The notes: generated by a model not told the origin, from the sequence alone. Positions 52,348 through 62,200 are shown, counted from the first letter of the stretch. The stretch: DNA of 64,000 bases from Methanosarcinales archaeon Met12 (GCA_002813105.2 CP017966.2:978745-1042744); one strand, 5' to 3'. Made by a program: numbers and translations.

Positions 52348-53121
52348 ATGCATGACCAACATTTTTTGATAGACCCACGAGTCGTTGGGCGCATCATCGA
52401 TTATGCAGATATCGACGATGACGTAGTGCTTGAAATCGGCGCTGGTGCTGGCAATCTAACAAAAGCACTTGCGGCAAAAGCCGCTAAGGTGTTCGCCATC
52501 GAATCAAGTGGCCGTTTGGCAGAGATGATAAGTGACCTCAAACTTCCCAATGTCGATATCATCCACGGTGATGCGCTGAAAGTGGACTTCCCCGAATTTG
52601 ACAAGGTCGTTTCCAATCTGCCGTATTCTATTTCGTCCGATATTACATTCAAACTCTTAGAGCATGATTTCCAGCTGGGCATCTTAATGTACCAACACGA
52701 GTTTGCCAAACGAATGGTTGCAACTGCCAATACTAAAGACTACAGTAGGCTTTCAATATGCGTTCAGTATTTCGCAGATGTAGAGATACTGGAGAGCGTA
52801 CCCAAAACCGCATTCCGCCCACAACCAGAAGTAAAATCTGCCATAGTGAAGATTGTTCCACGACCGCCCACGTTGAACGTGTTGAATAAAGAATTCTTCT
52901 TCGATTTCGTGACCGCTGTGTTTACGCAACGAAGAAAACAGATGAAGAACGCTATCATCAATATGTTCCAGATAAAATCCAGATTTGTCCACGGGTCGCA
53001 CTGTGATGCCAATGAAATCGTCAATATGTTGCCAAGAAATATGATGCACAAGCGACCAGGAGAGTTATCTCCCGAAGAACTCGCAATTCTGTCCGATATG
53101 GTATATGAGGCAATCTCATGA
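52348..53121 (+). CDS. ksgA: 16S rRNA dimethyladenosine transferase
   Basis: 257 residues. Starts with HDQHFLIDPRVVGRII, SAM motif LEIGAGAGNLT (near residues 28-38), E in FAIESS, D in IIHGDALKVDF and the catalytic SNLPYSISS (near 87-95). Dimethylates the two adjacent adenosines of the 3' hairpin of 16S rRNA during small-subunit maturation. The ATG directly follows the DUF655 stop and the gene overlaps HemK by 4 bases. Confidence 0.97.
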   Translation: MHDQHFLIDPRVVGRIIDYADIDDDVVLEIGAGAGNLTKALAAKAAKVFAIESSGRLAEMISDLKLPNVDIIHGDALKVDFPEFDKVVSNLPYSISSDITFKLLEHDFQLGILMYQHEFAKRMVATANTKDYSRLSICVQYFADVEILESVPKTAFRPQPEVKSAIVKIVPRPPTLNVLNKEFFFDFVTAVFTQRRKQMKNAIINMFQIKSRFVHGSHCDANEIVNMLPRNMMHKRPGELSPEELAILSDMVYEAIS

Positions 53122-53684
53122 TTGTGCCAGAGGTGTCACTGCCCGATATATATGAACCCGCAGAGGACTCGTTTTTGATGATACAGGCAGCGCTTGCCGA
53201 AGTACGAGAGTCGGATTACGTTCTGGAAATCGGAACAGGTTCGGGCATCGTTTCAATGTGCCTGATGGACCGTGCAAAAGTGGTTGCCACCGACATCAAT
53301 CCATATGCTGTAACATCTGCAAGGCTAAATGGAGTGGAAGTCATCAGGACCGATATGTTTGGCGGGATTAGTGGAAAGTTCGACCTGATACTTTTTAATC
53401 CACCATATCTACCAACTTCTAAAGACGAAAAGGTCGATGGCTGGATTGAATGTGCATGGAATGGCGGAAGGGACGGACGGACAGTCATCAATAGATTTTT
53501 GGGGCAGGCGAATGAACATTTAGGAGAAGGGGGCCGAATTTTATTATTGATATCTTCGCTGACTGGAATTGAGCAGGTCAAAGAGAAGATGGAGTCACTT
53601 GGTTTTGCGGTAGATGAAGTTTTGAGCGAAAAGCACTTCTTTGAGAGATTGGTGGTCCTTCGCGGCAAGAGGATAGTTCTATGA
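53118..53684 (+). CDS. HemK2/PrmC-like protein methyltransferase
   Basis: 188 residues, single-domain type like eukaryal Mtq2/HemK2. Starts with YEPAEDSFLMI (residues 11-21), SAM motif LEIGTGSGIVS and the catalytic LFNPPYLPT (N-P-P-Y near 94-97). Predicted to methylate the GGQ glutamine of the class I release factor. Overlaps ksgA by 4 bases. Confidence 0.94.
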   Translation: MIVPEVSLPDIYEPAEDSFLMIQAALAEVRESDYVLEIGTGSGIVSMCLMDRAKVVATDINPYAVTSARLNGVEVIRTDMFGGISGKFDLILFNPPYLPTSKDEKVDGWIECAWNGGRDGRTVINRFLGQANEHLGEGGRILLLISSLTGIEQVKEKMESLGFAVDEVLSEKHFFERLVVLRGKRIVL

Positions 53685-53803
53685 TGGGAAGACGTATAAT
53701 GGTAGTTGTTATATGAAATGATGATATTAAATTAAGGCAGCAGATATGTCAAATAACAAAAAATATGTGGAACTGCTCTGGGCAGATGGATGGGGGAACA
53801 AAA

Positions 53804-54103
53804 ATGACTATTGAGGATATCAAAGCTAAAATCTTGCCCATACTTAAAAGATATGGTGTTCAAAGGGCGGCACTCTTTGGTTCATTTGTAAGAGGTGAAG
53901 AAAGAGGGAGTAGTGATATTGATATTCTCATAGAGTTCAAAGATAGAGAAAATAAAACTCTACTTGACCTTGTAGGACTTGAGTTGGAACTTGAAGATAT
54001 CCTGAATCGCGAAGTCGATCTTCTAACTTACAATTCAATACACCCTTTGCTTAGAGACTATATTCTCGATGAGCAGGAGGTTTTTTATGAAGAAAGATCA
54101 TGA
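53804..54103 (+). CDS. mntA: MntA-type nucleotidyltransferase, orphaned antitoxin
   Basis: 99 residues from ATG 53804, after GGGGGAAC. Active-site motif ALFGSFVRGEERGSSDIDILI (GSx10DxD, near residues 24-44) and later EVDLLT. All catalytic positions are present. Its toxin partner at 54087 overlaps it but is broken, so this antitoxin has lost its target. Distinct from the MntA at 23.9 kb. Confidence 0.88.
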   Translation: MTIEDIKAKILPILKRYGVQRAALFGSFVRGEERGSSDIDILIEFKDRENKTLLDLVGLELELEDILNREVDLLTYNSIHPLLRDYILDEQEVFYEERS

Positions 54104-54310
54104 GATATTCCTTAAACATATACTCAAAAGTATCGAACTTATTGAAGAATACACAAAAGGGAAAACGAAAGACGACTTGTGAAAAACTTACCACTGGAAC
54201 TACGGTAGAAATATAGCGAGGTTCCATGGAGACAAATTGCGAGTATGAGAGACAAACTTATTTATGGGTACTTTGGGGGTCGATATTGAATTTACATGGG
54301 GGGGTTGTTG
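54087..54310 (+). pseudogene. Decayed HepT (HEPN) toxin gene
   Basis: ATG 54087 opens MKKDHEIFLKHILKSIELIEEY, then a stop. In another frame the rest of HepT follows: KNLPLELR, a TAG stop, EVPWRQIASMRDKLIYGYFG, and after a further frameshift V-D-I-E. The helix containing R-L-E-I-I-G-E-A is deleted. The catalytic histidine of R-x4-H is replaced by tyrosine (RDKLIY). The toxin is therefore inactivated in several independent ways. From 54311 to 54405 I see only a possible leader of the next gene. Confidence 0.85.
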
Positions 54311-54405
54311 AAAGGGAATTACCTGTGCTGAAACAAAATATACTTACCATTATGGAGAAATGAGATATACAGATTCAAGAAGTTTCCGCCCAAGGGAGAT
54401 AAATT

Positions 54406-54825
54406 ATGACTGTGATAACAAAAACTGTCCACCTGCAGAGTAAAGGCAATGTCGACATCATCGACATCACTGACAAAGTTGCTGAATTGCTGAAAGAGTC
54501 TAATCTGAAGGATGGCATCGTTACAGTCTTCGTGCCTGGGTCCACCGGTGCCATAACAACGATAGAATATGAGCCCGGTCTTGTCGAAGATTTGGCCAAT
54601 GCACTGGAACGAATGGCACCACAGGAGATGGAATACAAGCACAATCTCAAATGGGGCGATGGCAATGGCCACTCCCATGTGCTCGCCTCGCTGTTGGGCC
54701 CAAGTGAGACGATACCCTTCTCGAATGCGAAATTGATGCTGGGCACATGGCAGCAGGTCGTATTCATCGATTTGGATAATCAGCCGCGATCACGCAGGCT
54801 GATACTTCAAATTATTGGAGTTTGA
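54406..54825 (+). CDS. YjbQ/UPF0047 family protein (secondary thiamine-phosphate synthase-like)
   Basis: 139 residues. Signature: D-G-I-V-T-V-F-V-P-G-S-T-G-A near residue 39, GDGNGHSHVLASLLG (near 85-99, metal-binding histidines) and GTWQQVVFIDLDNQPR near 113-128. Members have weak thiamine-phosphate synthase activity; the true role is uncertain. Ends 14 bases inside the convergent elp3 end. Confidence 0.9.
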   Translation: MTVITKTVHLQSKGNVDIIDITDKVAELLKESNLKDGIVTVFVPGSTGAITTIEYEPGLVEDLANALERMAPQEMEYKHNLKWGDGNGHSHVLASLLGPSETIPFSNAKLMLGTWQQVVFIDLDNQPRSRRLILQIIGV

Positions 54826-56401
54826 CCATATATGGGCCATCCCGTTCGTAACCAAGTTTTTTATAGTACTCTCGCACACCTATACCGCTGATGATAGCAA
54901 TCCTGCTAAATCCTGCGTCAAGTGCAAGCTCTTCAGCACATTTTAAAAGCTCTTCTCCATATCCCCTATGCTGCCATTCGCTTGCGGCTTTTTGTCCCAA
55001 TGGAACCATCGGACCATAAACGTGCAGCTCGCGAACCAGGGCGGCATCTTTTAATTCTGGTCTGTATGGATTATGCGGAAACCTGAGCCGCAGAAATCCA
55101 ATTAGAATATCGCTTTCTTCAAATGATATAAAATGTTCAAGACCATTGCACGCGTTGTATTCTTCTATCTTCAGTTCAATATGCTCTGGGTGAGGGACAA
55201 TGCCCTTCAGCAGTGCATGTCCCACTTCTCGACATCTGATACACTGGCATCTTTTATTCAATTCGTTAAGTCTGTTTTCAACAAGTTGTTGGATATTGCT
55301 CTTGGTCACGCCTGCCATAATCAAGTGTGCGGGAATCTCTCGCTGAATTCGCTGCAATCTGGTCCATTTGGAAAGCAGCATCTTTATTTGGCATATCAAT
55401 TTGATGGCATCTTCGTTCGTCAGCGGGTCGTATTCTCCGCTTTGCCACATTTCATACAACTGCGTCCCCTCTATCACCAGCGTTGGATATATCTTCAGAT
55501 AATCAGGGCAGAATTTTGGGTCGGTGAATATGCGCCTGAACATATTGAGGTCCATGTCAAAATCTGAACCAGGCAACCCAGGCATCATGTGAAATCCGAC
55601 CTTGAATCCGCTGTCTCTGAGGACGGCGTTGGCCTCGATAACGTCCTTAACGGTGTGCCCCCTCTGCATTCGCTTCAACACGAAATCATACGTGCTCTGA
55701 ACCCCCAGTTCGACCTTGGTTCCACCCATCTTCAACATCTGGTCGACATGCTCTTTTCGTGCCCAATCCGGACGCGTCTCAAACGTAATTCCTACGTTTC
55801 TGACCTTTGCCGTTTCATTAATCGCCTGTGCACTTTCAAGCGACAAAGTTGCGCACCCCGCAGAGCCAAAACAGTTCATCGCATCTATACAGCGTCGGAC
55901 GAACCATTCCTGGTAGCACAGGGAACGGGATGTAACTGTGCCACCCATGACGATCAATTCTGCTTTGTCGACGGAGTGCCCCATCTGTTTCAGTTGTTTA
56001 AGCCGCTCCGTCACCTGGCGGTAGGGGTCAAAATCCTGCTGAACCGCGCGCAATGCTGCAGGCTCATAGCCAGTATAACTTTGCGGCGATTGGAAATGGG
56101 ATTGGGGGCCTCCAGGACATGGAACACATAAACCATGTGGACATTTGTGAGGAGACGTCATCACCGCTATTACCGCGACTCCAGAAATAGTTCGAACGGG
56201 TTTTATCTGGACCAATCTCTTGATGATGTCCCGTTCACTCCCAGTGGCGGTGGAAAGTATAGCGGAATTCTTTGGAAAGCCGGATAGTCCGTACTGCATG
56301 CTAATCGATTTCTTGGCGGCATTTAATTCGTCGTGGGTGCGGACTTCTCCTTTTAATATCATCTCCACTACTTCTCGACATGCTGACTTGGAGTTGGACA
56401 C
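54812..56401 (-). CDS. elp3: Elp3 tRNA-modification radical-SAM acetyltransferase
   Basis: 529 residues. Radical-SAM domain with cluster cysteines CPHGLCVPCPGG (near residues 85-96), then VKLQ-like KVELGVQSTYD (near 231), and a C-terminal GNAT domain (QHRGYGEELLKCAEELALDAGF, near 478-499). Makes the carboxymethyl modification of U34 in tRNA. A normal-length archaeal Elp3, which works alone without other Elongator subunits. Confidence 0.96.
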   Translation of the reverse strand: MSNSKSACREVVEMILKGEVRTHDELNAAKKSISMQYGLSGFPKNSAILSTATGSERDIIKRLVQIKPVRTISGVAVIAVMTSPHKCPHGLCVPCPGGPQSHFQSPQSYTGYEPAALRAVQQDFDPYRQVTERLKQLKQMGHSVDKAELIVMGGTVTSRSLCYQEWFVRRCIDAMNCFGSAGCATLSLESAQAINETAKVRNVGITFETRPDWARKEHVDQMLKMGGTKVELGVQSTYDFVLKRMQRGHTVKDVIEANAVLRDSGFKVGFHMMPGLPGSDFDMDLNMFRRIFTDPKFCPDYLKIYPTLVIEGTQLYEMWQSGEYDPLTNEDAIKLICQIKMLLSKWTRLQRIQREIPAHLIMAGVTKSNIQQLVENRLNELNKRCQCIRCREVGHALLKGIVPHPEHIELKIEEYNACNGLEHFISFEESDILIGFLRLRFPHNPYRPELKDAALVRELHVYGPMVPLGQKAASEWQHRGYGEELLKCAEELALDAGFSRIAIISGIGVREYYKKLGYERDGPYMVKLQ

Positions 56402-56404
56402 CTT

Positions 56405-56923
56405 TTACCAGCCCTCCCAGTGCTCTATCCTCTCACCCAGCCTTGGTGGCGTATCTGGCATCTCATCTGGATGTCCAATCGCTACCAATGCAATTGGTCG
56501 CACGTGCGCTGGTATGCTCAAAACCGATGAAACTTCTCTCTCATCGAAGGCGCCTATCCAGCAGGTTCCAAGGCCCAGAGAATGGGCAGCAAGTAATATG
56601 TTCATCACCGATGCTGTCGCATCCTGAATGGCATAAAGGGCAGCTCTTGCCCCATAACGCCGTTCTGAGCGCAGCATATTGGCACATACGATGACCATGG
56701 CGGGCACTTCTGCAACGTGACGTTGACTGTATATGGCTTCCGACAATCCTCTGCGCCCGTCTTCATTTGTCACGATGATGAACTCCCGTGCCTGCAGATT
56801 TCCTGCGGATGGCGCCATATGCGCGGCACGTAGCAGCGTCTTTATGTCTGACAGGTTCACTTTTTTCTTTTTGAATCTGCGTATCGACCTTCGAGTTTCT
56901 ATGATGTTGAAACATTCATTCAT
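56405..56923 (-). CDS. Nitroreductase-family flavoprotein
   Basis: 172 residues. N-terminal ETRRSIRRFK (FMN phosphate-binding), AAHMAPSAGNLQ (near 33-44) and GLGTCWIGAF (near 117-126) are family motifs. FMN-dependent oxidoreductase; substrate unknown. Its stop lies 3 bases from the elp3 start, so the two are co-directional and possibly co-transcribed. Confidence 0.92.
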   Translation of the reverse strand: MNECFNIIETRRSIRRFKKKKVNLSDIKTLLRAAHMAPSAGNLQAREFIIVTNEDGRRGLSEAIYSQRHVAEVPAMVIVCANMLRSERRYGARAALYAIQDATASVMNILLAAHSLGLGTCWIGAFDEREVSSVLSIPAHVRPIALVAIGHPDEMPDTPPRLGERIEHWEGW

Positions 56924-57006
56924 GGTAAATCCATATTCTAACTATTATTCTTATAATTAGCCATAAATCTTTAAGGATTAAAGTACATATCGTGGCAGGG
57001 TCATAT

Positions 57007-57513
57007 ATGAGAGTGACAATGGATCTGGAGTTAAAAGACATACCCGGACAACTGGTATTGGCGCTTCGTCCTATCTCGGAATTGGGGGGCAATATAGTTT
57101 CTGTGGTTCATCACAGGGAGAGAAAAAATCCGAGAGGTTTGATTCCAGTACAAATTGCCTTTGAGATCGATGAAACGAGGGTTGATACCCTGGTCAACAG
57201 GTTGAAAAATGATGGGGTCGTGGTTGCACAGATTGGAAGGGAGCGATTACGCGAACGAGCGGTCGTGATACTTGTCGGACATATCGTTCATTCCGATATC
57301 AGTGATACCATAGCTCAGGTTGATGGTACTGGATATGCAGAGGTCAAGGACCTGGCGATGTCAATGCCTGGCATAGACCAGTATTCATCTGCACGACTGA
57401 TAATACGTGCTATGGGAAAAAAAGAACTGTCGGATGCGATAGAGTTATTGAGGAACATCGCACATGAAAAAGGTCTTTTATTGATCGAACGAGTCAAAAC
57501 AGAGGTTTTGTAA
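57007..57513 (+). CDS. ACT-domain amino-acid-binding regulator upstream of homoserine dehydrogenase
   Basis: 168 residues from ATG 57007 (GTG 56992 alternative). N-terminal ACT domain (MDLELKDIPGQLVLALRPI, then GGNIVSVVHHRE) and a second, longer ACT-like part. It overlaps hom by one base. The archaeal family commonly precedes hom and probably senses threonine or another end product. Confidence 0.85.
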   Translation: MRVTMDLELKDIPGQLVLALRPISELGGNIVSVVHHRERKNPRGLIPVQIAFEIDETRVDTLVNRLKNDGVVVAQIGRERLRERAVVILVGHIVHSDISDTIAQVDGTGYAEVKDLAMSMPGIDQYSSARLIIRAMGKKELSDAIELLRNIAHEKGLLLIERVKTEVL

Positions 57514-58508
57514 TGTTGAAGAAGGTGCGCATTTTAATAGTCGGATTTGGTGTAATAGGCAGCGGAGTTGCAAGGAGCATTTCTGAGAAAAGGGAGTACA
57601 TAAAAGGTAAATACGGAATTGACTTTGAGTTAGTGGGAATCGGTGAACGGGACGGGAGCATTGTGTGTGAAGGGGGCATCGATCTGATGAAGTCAAAATT
57701 GCTGAACGAGCATCCTCATTGGGAAAAGGGACTGAAAGCAATCGATATACTAAAAGAGGTTGATGCAGATATCGTAATAGAAGCTACTCCTACAAACATC
57801 GACACTGGCGAACCTGGCATGTCTCATATGATGGCTGCTTTTGAGACAAAAAAACATGTCGTTACCTCAAATAAAGGACCGTTGACAGTTGCCTATACTC
57901 GATTGAAAAAAGCGGCAGAGGAAAATGACGTTAAGTTCATGTTTGAAGCTTCGGTCGGTGGCGCCATGCCAGTATTAAACCTGGTGAGAGAGACATTGCA
58001 GGCGAATGAAATACTCGGAATCGAGGGCATCCTCAATGGCACCTGTAATTATATCCTTACCAGAATGACAATGGAAGCGTTGCCATATGAGCACGTGTTA
58101 TCCGAGGCGCAGGAGTTGGGTATAGCAGAATCTGACCCTACATATGACGTCGAAGGTATCGATACCGCCTGTAAATTGGTGATTCTCGCTAACTCCATCT
58201 TTGACATGGACATTGGTTATAAAGACGTGGACGTGGCCGGAATCACGAATATCACCCCGGAAGCACTGAAATTGGCGTATGATGATGGATACGTTATAAA
58301 GCTGGTCGGAGAGATACAAAATAATAACAAACCGACTGTCGCCCCGCATCTGGTCCCTAAAGATCACCCGCTTGCGGTAGGGGGCACATTGAATATAATA
58401 TCGATACAGACTGACCTGGCTGGGGAGATAACGGTGACTGGCAAGGGCGCAGGCGCAGTTGAAACTTCCAGCTCGATATTAAGCGATTTAATAAGTATTG
58501 CACGGTAG
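57513..58508 (+). CDS. hom: Homoserine dehydrogenase
   Basis: 331 residues. Rossmann motif VRILIVGFGVIGSGVARSI (residues 4-22), SNKGPLTVAYTRL (near 118-130), EASVGGAMPVLNLVRE (near 147-162), G-I-L-N-G-T-C-N-Y and ESDPTYDVEGIDTACKLVILA (near 207-227). No C-terminal ACT domain; regulation is supplied by the separate ACT protein in front. Converts aspartate semialdehyde to homoserine, downstream of the aspartate kinase at 41.5 kb. Confidence 0.96.
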   Translation: MLKKVRILIVGFGVIGSGVARSISEKREYIKGKYGIDFELVGIGERDGSIVCEGGIDLMKSKLLNEHPHWEKGLKAIDILKEVDADIVIEATPTNIDTGEPGMSHMMAAFETKKHVVTSNKGPLTVAYTRLKKAAEENDVKFMFEASVGGAMPVLNLVRETLQANEILGIEGILNGTCNYILTRMTMEALPYEHVLSEAQELGIAESDPTYDVEGIDTACKLVILANSIFDMDIGYKDVDVAGITNITPEALKLAYDDGYVIKLVGEIQNNNKPTVAPHLVPKDHPLAVGGTLNIISIQTDLAGEITVTGKGAGAVETSSSILSDLISIAR

Positions 58509-58514
58509 TGTTAT

Positions 58515-60179
58515 ATGAAGTTCATCGAATTTGCGGAGATATGTGAGAAACTGGAGAGTGTCACGAGCAACCTCGAGATGGCAAGAATTATTTCTAAATT
58601 TTTGAAGAGCGCAGACAATCTGGACATCGTTACACGTTTTATCGAGGGGTCCATCTTCCCTGCCTGGAGTTCGGAGGAACTCGGTATAGGTCCCAGTTTG
58701 CTATATGATGCGATAGCCATGGCGACCGGCGTCAAAAAGCGCCAGGTCAAAGCAGGGGTGAGGGAACTGGGAGATGCGGGGCTGGCTTGTGAGAAATTAT
58801 GTGAAAAAAAGATGCAGCGACCCCTCTTCGCTGGCGAGCTGACCGTAAGACATGTTTACAAGAGCTTCGAAGCCATCTCAAGGGCAGGTGGCAAAGCTTC
58901 GCAAAAGAAGAAGACCAGGATACTGGCGGACCTATTTGGCTCGGCACGACCAAAAGAGGCGCGATATATTGCTAGATTGGTACTGGAAGAGTTGCGTATA
59001 GGGGTTGGAGAGGGCACCGTCAGGGACGCCATTGCACAGGCGTTTGACGTATCAAAGGATGAGGTTGAACGGGCGTATATGTTGACCAACGATTTAGGAT
59101 TGGTCGCCGTAACTGCAAAAAAGGGCGCAAAGGAGCTGAGGCGATTGGACATCGAACTAGGGCGACCGGTCAAGATGATGTTGGCGCAAGTAGCCAAGGA
59201 TGTGGAGAGCACAATAGAAGAGATGGGTGAGGTCGCTTTAGAATATAAATACGATGGAGCGCGTGTACAAATCCACAAAACAAATAGTGATATCCTACTC
59301 TACTCCAGGCGATTGGAAAACATTACAAAATCCCTTCCAGATGTCGTAGATATGCTCAAAGATGGTGTGAGTTTTAAACAGGCAATCCTTGAGGGAGAAG
59401 TGATTGCGATAGGAGAAGACGGAAAGCCAAGGCCTTTTCAAGATATTCTGAGAAGATTCCGAAGAAAATACGAGGTCAAGCGAATTGCCAGGGAGATTCC
59501 CCTCCACCTATCTTTATTCGACGTTCTGTTTCTGGACGGAGAAGGTCTAATACATGAGCCCTTGGTTGAACGGCGTCGCATTCTTGAGAAGAGCTTAAAA
59601 AAAGACCATGCACCGATGATTGAGGTATCGCCCCAGACAATAACCAGCGATATCAGCGTCGCAGAGCGCATTTATAAAGGCGCGATATCTGCCGGTCACG
59701 AAGGGGTATTGGCAAAAAATCCAAAATCAATGTACACCCCCGGCAAGAGGGGGAAAAATTGGTTGAAGGTCAAGCCAGTGGCGGAAACACTTGACCTTGT
59801 AGTCGTTGGAGGCATGTGGGGCGAAGGCAGAAGGGCGAACCTTATCGGTTCATATTCATTGGCTTGCAGGAATCCAACAATGGACTCGCTCCTCGATATT
59901 GGGAGGGTTGGAACTGGAATAACAGATGAACAGTTGGTGGAACTGACCGAATTGTTTAAAGACCTAGTCCTCTCTGATGTGGAAATGGATATACAGATAA
60001 AGCCTGAAATCGTATTCGAGATAGGCTATGAGGAGATTCAAAGGAGTTCAAATTACAAATCTGGTTTTGCCCTTCGCTTCCCCCGGTTGGTGAGGGTTAG
60101 AGAGGATAAATCAGTGAAAGATGCCGATACCATTGAACGAGTGCGGGAATTATACAAAAAACAAAAAGGGCAGACCTAA
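58515..60179 (+). CDS. lig: ATP-dependent DNA ligase
   Basis: 554 residues. N-terminal helical DNA-binding domain, then the adenylation domain with motif I EYKYDGARVQIH (lysine near residue 245), motif III (the L-F-D-V-L-F-L-D-G-E region), motif IV EGVLAKNP (near 398-405) and motif V W-L-K-V-K-P (near 416-421), and an OB-fold. Seals Okazaki-fragment nicks. Six bases after hom. Confidence 0.97.
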   Translation: MKFIEFAEICEKLESVTSNLEMARIISKFLKSADNLDIVTRFIEGSIFPAWSSEELGIGPSLLYDAIAMATGVKKRQVKAGVRELGDAGLACEKLCEKKMQRPLFAGELTVRHVYKSFEAISRAGGKASQKKKTRILADLFGSARPKEARYIARLVLEELRIGVGEGTVRDAIAQAFDVSKDEVERAYMLTNDLGLVAVTAKKGAKELRRLDIELGRPVKMMLAQVAKDVESTIEEMGEVALEYKYDGARVQIHKTNSDILLYSRRLENITKSLPDVVDMLKDGVSFKQAILEGEVIAIGEDGKPRPFQDILRRFRRKYEVKRIAREIPLHLSLFDVLFLDGEGLIHEPLVERRRILEKSLKKDHAPMIEVSPQTITSDISVAERIYKGAISAGHEGVLAKNPKSMYTPGKRGKNWLKVKPVAETLDLVVVGGMWGEGRRANLIGSYSLACRNPTMDSLLDIGRVGTGITDEQLVELTELFKDLVLSDVEMDIQIKPEIVFEIGYEEIQRSSNYKSGFALRFPRLVRVREDKSVKDADTIERVRELYKKQKGQT

Positions 60180-60190
60180 AGGATTGATGC

Positions 60191-61273
60191 TCATCTGGAT
60201 GCCTTATTTTTTTCTGACTTCTTCATATATGTCGAGAGTCTTACTCCGATCAATGCCATAATTATGGCAAAGATGATGTAGATGACAAGATGTATGAGTG
60301 CCCCGGCCGTAAATCCATATTCCTTGAGCGTTAGTATATACCCCGACCCTGCCCAGAGGAGCAGTCCTGCTGATGATATAAAGAACGGTAAAACCAGATA
60401 GTGTCCTGCTCCCCCTTTGCCAAGGTATGCATCGACTATTTTTCCGATTACGCCAAACAATCCGCCGGCTACAATCCACCAGACCGATGCGTTGATAAAT
60501 GTTATAACTATCATCAATATGCCTTGCGGTTCAAGTTCCCAGATATTAGCTAATCCCTGAATAATGCCTATAAAACCTAAAATTACTGCAGATATATACG
60601 TCACGAATGACATTTTTCCACCATAGAATAATCGCTTCAAATTTTCGGTGAAGTCCCCCATGACGTCATCCAGTTCAAACCCCCTGATGAGCATATAAAT
60701 GCCCACAAAGGCTGTGATGGCGATGACGGCACCCTGTGGGTAACCCGCTAACAGCGAAATCGCATAGATGACAAACGCCAGTCCAATCGGTATGAAAAAT
60801 GTCTTGGATATTTTGGGGTTCTCGAACAATTGCTTGATAATATAATATGTGCTCTCTATGTTTTGGCTTTGCTTGACCACAACCCGTTTCACTGCGTCGA
60901 CCTTGATGCGCGACTCGATGATTGGCAAAACAGATTCATCCTCGGCTCCATCGGACACTACGATTGCTTTTTTTGCATTGATTCTTTCCAGAATTGCATC
61001 GAGTTGCTCTGCTATGATTAAATCTGATTGAATGCCGACGTTTTGGCTGCCACAAATCATTACAATCTCGACGTCCTGTCCCTGTGATTTGAGCTCATCG
61101 TAAATCTGTATTCCGCCGAAGATGGTATTGATGTCTGAGTCCTCCGGGTCCGAAAGTGCTAGCTGCATCGCAGCGTCCAGATTGCCACCTCTACCGATGA
61201 CAGGGCTTTTAATCCCCGCTTTGTATCCGAGATCATCATCTCGGTCGATACAAATTATAAGTATGTCTACCAT
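60191..61273 (-). CDS. DUF373 family membrane protein
   Basis: 360 residues from ATG 61273; the longer frame is rejected because the family begins at VDILIICIDRDDDLGYKAGI. A cytoplasmic Rossmann-like domain (to about 170) with IGRGGNLDAAMQLALSDPEDSD (near 25-46) and IVVSDGAEDESVLP, then at least six membrane spans. Archaeal DUF373, function unknown. It ends the glyA-serB-coiled-coil-DUF373 run. Confidence 0.9.
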   Translation of the reverse strand: MVDILIICIDRDDDLGYKAGIKSPVIGRGGNLDAAMQLALSDPEDSDINTIFGGIQIYDELKSQGQDVEIVMICGSQNVGIQSDLIIAEQLDAILERINAKKAIVVSDGAEDESVLPIIESRIKVDAVKRVVVKQSQNIESTYYIIKQLFENPKISKTFFIPIGLAFVIYAISLLAGYPQGAVIAITAFVGIYMLIRGFELDDVMGDFTENLKRLFYGGKMSFVTYISAVILGFIGIIQGLANIWELEPQGILMIVITFINASVWWIVAGGLFGVIGKIVDAYLGKGGAGHYLVLPFFISSAGLLLWAGSGYILTLKEYGFTAGALIHLVIYIIFAIIMALIGVRLSTYMKKSEKNKASR

Positions 61274-61328
61274 TACGTCTCGATTATAGTTGTGGAAAAT
61301 ATAAAAAGATTCCCCACCACTTCCCAAT

Positions 61329-62189
61329 TTAGAGCATGTCCGAGCGTTGCAATATAAACAGGTCTTCTGTGCTCAACTTTTCGCCTTTTTTAAATTTATC
61401 GTATAATTTTTCTGCCACTTTATTGGCTTCTGCCTTCATCTCAACTTCTTTGATATTTTGTTCATTTCTCTTCAAGCCAATTATCAGTTTACTAATATCC
61501 CGCATCTCCCTTCGCTGCCCGATATACATATGATGGGCATTGTCGGCGATTTCCTGTGCTTTTATGAATTCCATATGCATCGCATCTGCTTCAGCTCTAA
61601 TCTTGTCCACCTCTTTAAACGTAGAGAGCATCTTATCGTGCTGTTCTTGGGCCATGTTGGCATACTCGGTGAGCTTATCATGGCATTCTGAAGCGCCATC
61701 CCGTAACTTTTGTGCTGTTTTTAACTGCGCTTTGAACTCCTCATCCTGCTCCAATTGCTCTTTCCTTTTCAAAAACTCTTCTTGAAGTGCAGAAATCTTC
61801 TCAACGAGTTGGCGCTCCTTGTCTATGCTCAGCACTTCCGTCTGTTGTTTGAACTCCAGCGCGTCGATATCCTGTCTGAGTTTATTGAGCGACATCCCCC
61901 CTCCTGCATTGCTTTTTTTGCGCAACGAATCTAGGTTTGCATAGATGCTATTTGCCTGGTTATTGTATTCGTCTCTCTTTTTTTTAAGGTCACGCACATT
62001 CTGATTGTACCCATCTCTATTTTCTTTGAACTGTTGTGCCTGTTCCACTAATTTCTTTGTTTTATCGTTGAGTTCGTTTCTCCGCGTCGCCGATATGTTG
62101 GCATGGGCATTCCACCTGTTTCGCTCCTTTTTATGCTTATCTGCTTCTTCGAGCAGTTTGCCCATCTTGTTTTGTAAGTCTTCTAACAT
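61329..62189 (-). CDS. COG1340-type archaeal coiled-coil protein
   Basis: 286 residues from ATG 62189, which has GGGAG 5 bases upstream; the frame to 62204 overlaps serB. Almost entirely coiled coil from residue 3 to about 265, with hydrophilic heptads rich in K, E, Q and R and a short GGGMSLNKLRQDIDALEF break near 100-117. The family is widespread in archaea, typically next to serB, and has no known function. Confidence 0.88.
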   Translation of the reverse strand: MLEDLQNKMGKLLEEADKHKKERNRWNAHANISATRRNELNDKTKKLVEQAQQFKENRDGYNQNVRDLKKKRDEYNNQANSIYANLDSLRKKSNAGGGMSLNKLRQDIDALEFKQQTEVLSIDKERQLVEKISALQEEFLKRKEQLEQDEEFKAQLKTAQKLRDGASECHDKLTEYANMAQEQHDKMLSTFKEVDKIRAEADAMHMEFIKAQEIADNAHHMYIGQRREMRDISKLIIGLKRNEQNIKEVEMKAEANKVAEKLYDKFKKGEKLSTEDLFILQRSDML

Positions 62190-62200
62190 ATTCGCTCCCA

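Noticed and set aside
54087-54310. Pyrrolysine read-through of the TAG in the HepT relic
   Set aside because: The gene also has a deletion, frameshifts and loss of the catalytic histidine, so amber decoding would not restore it.
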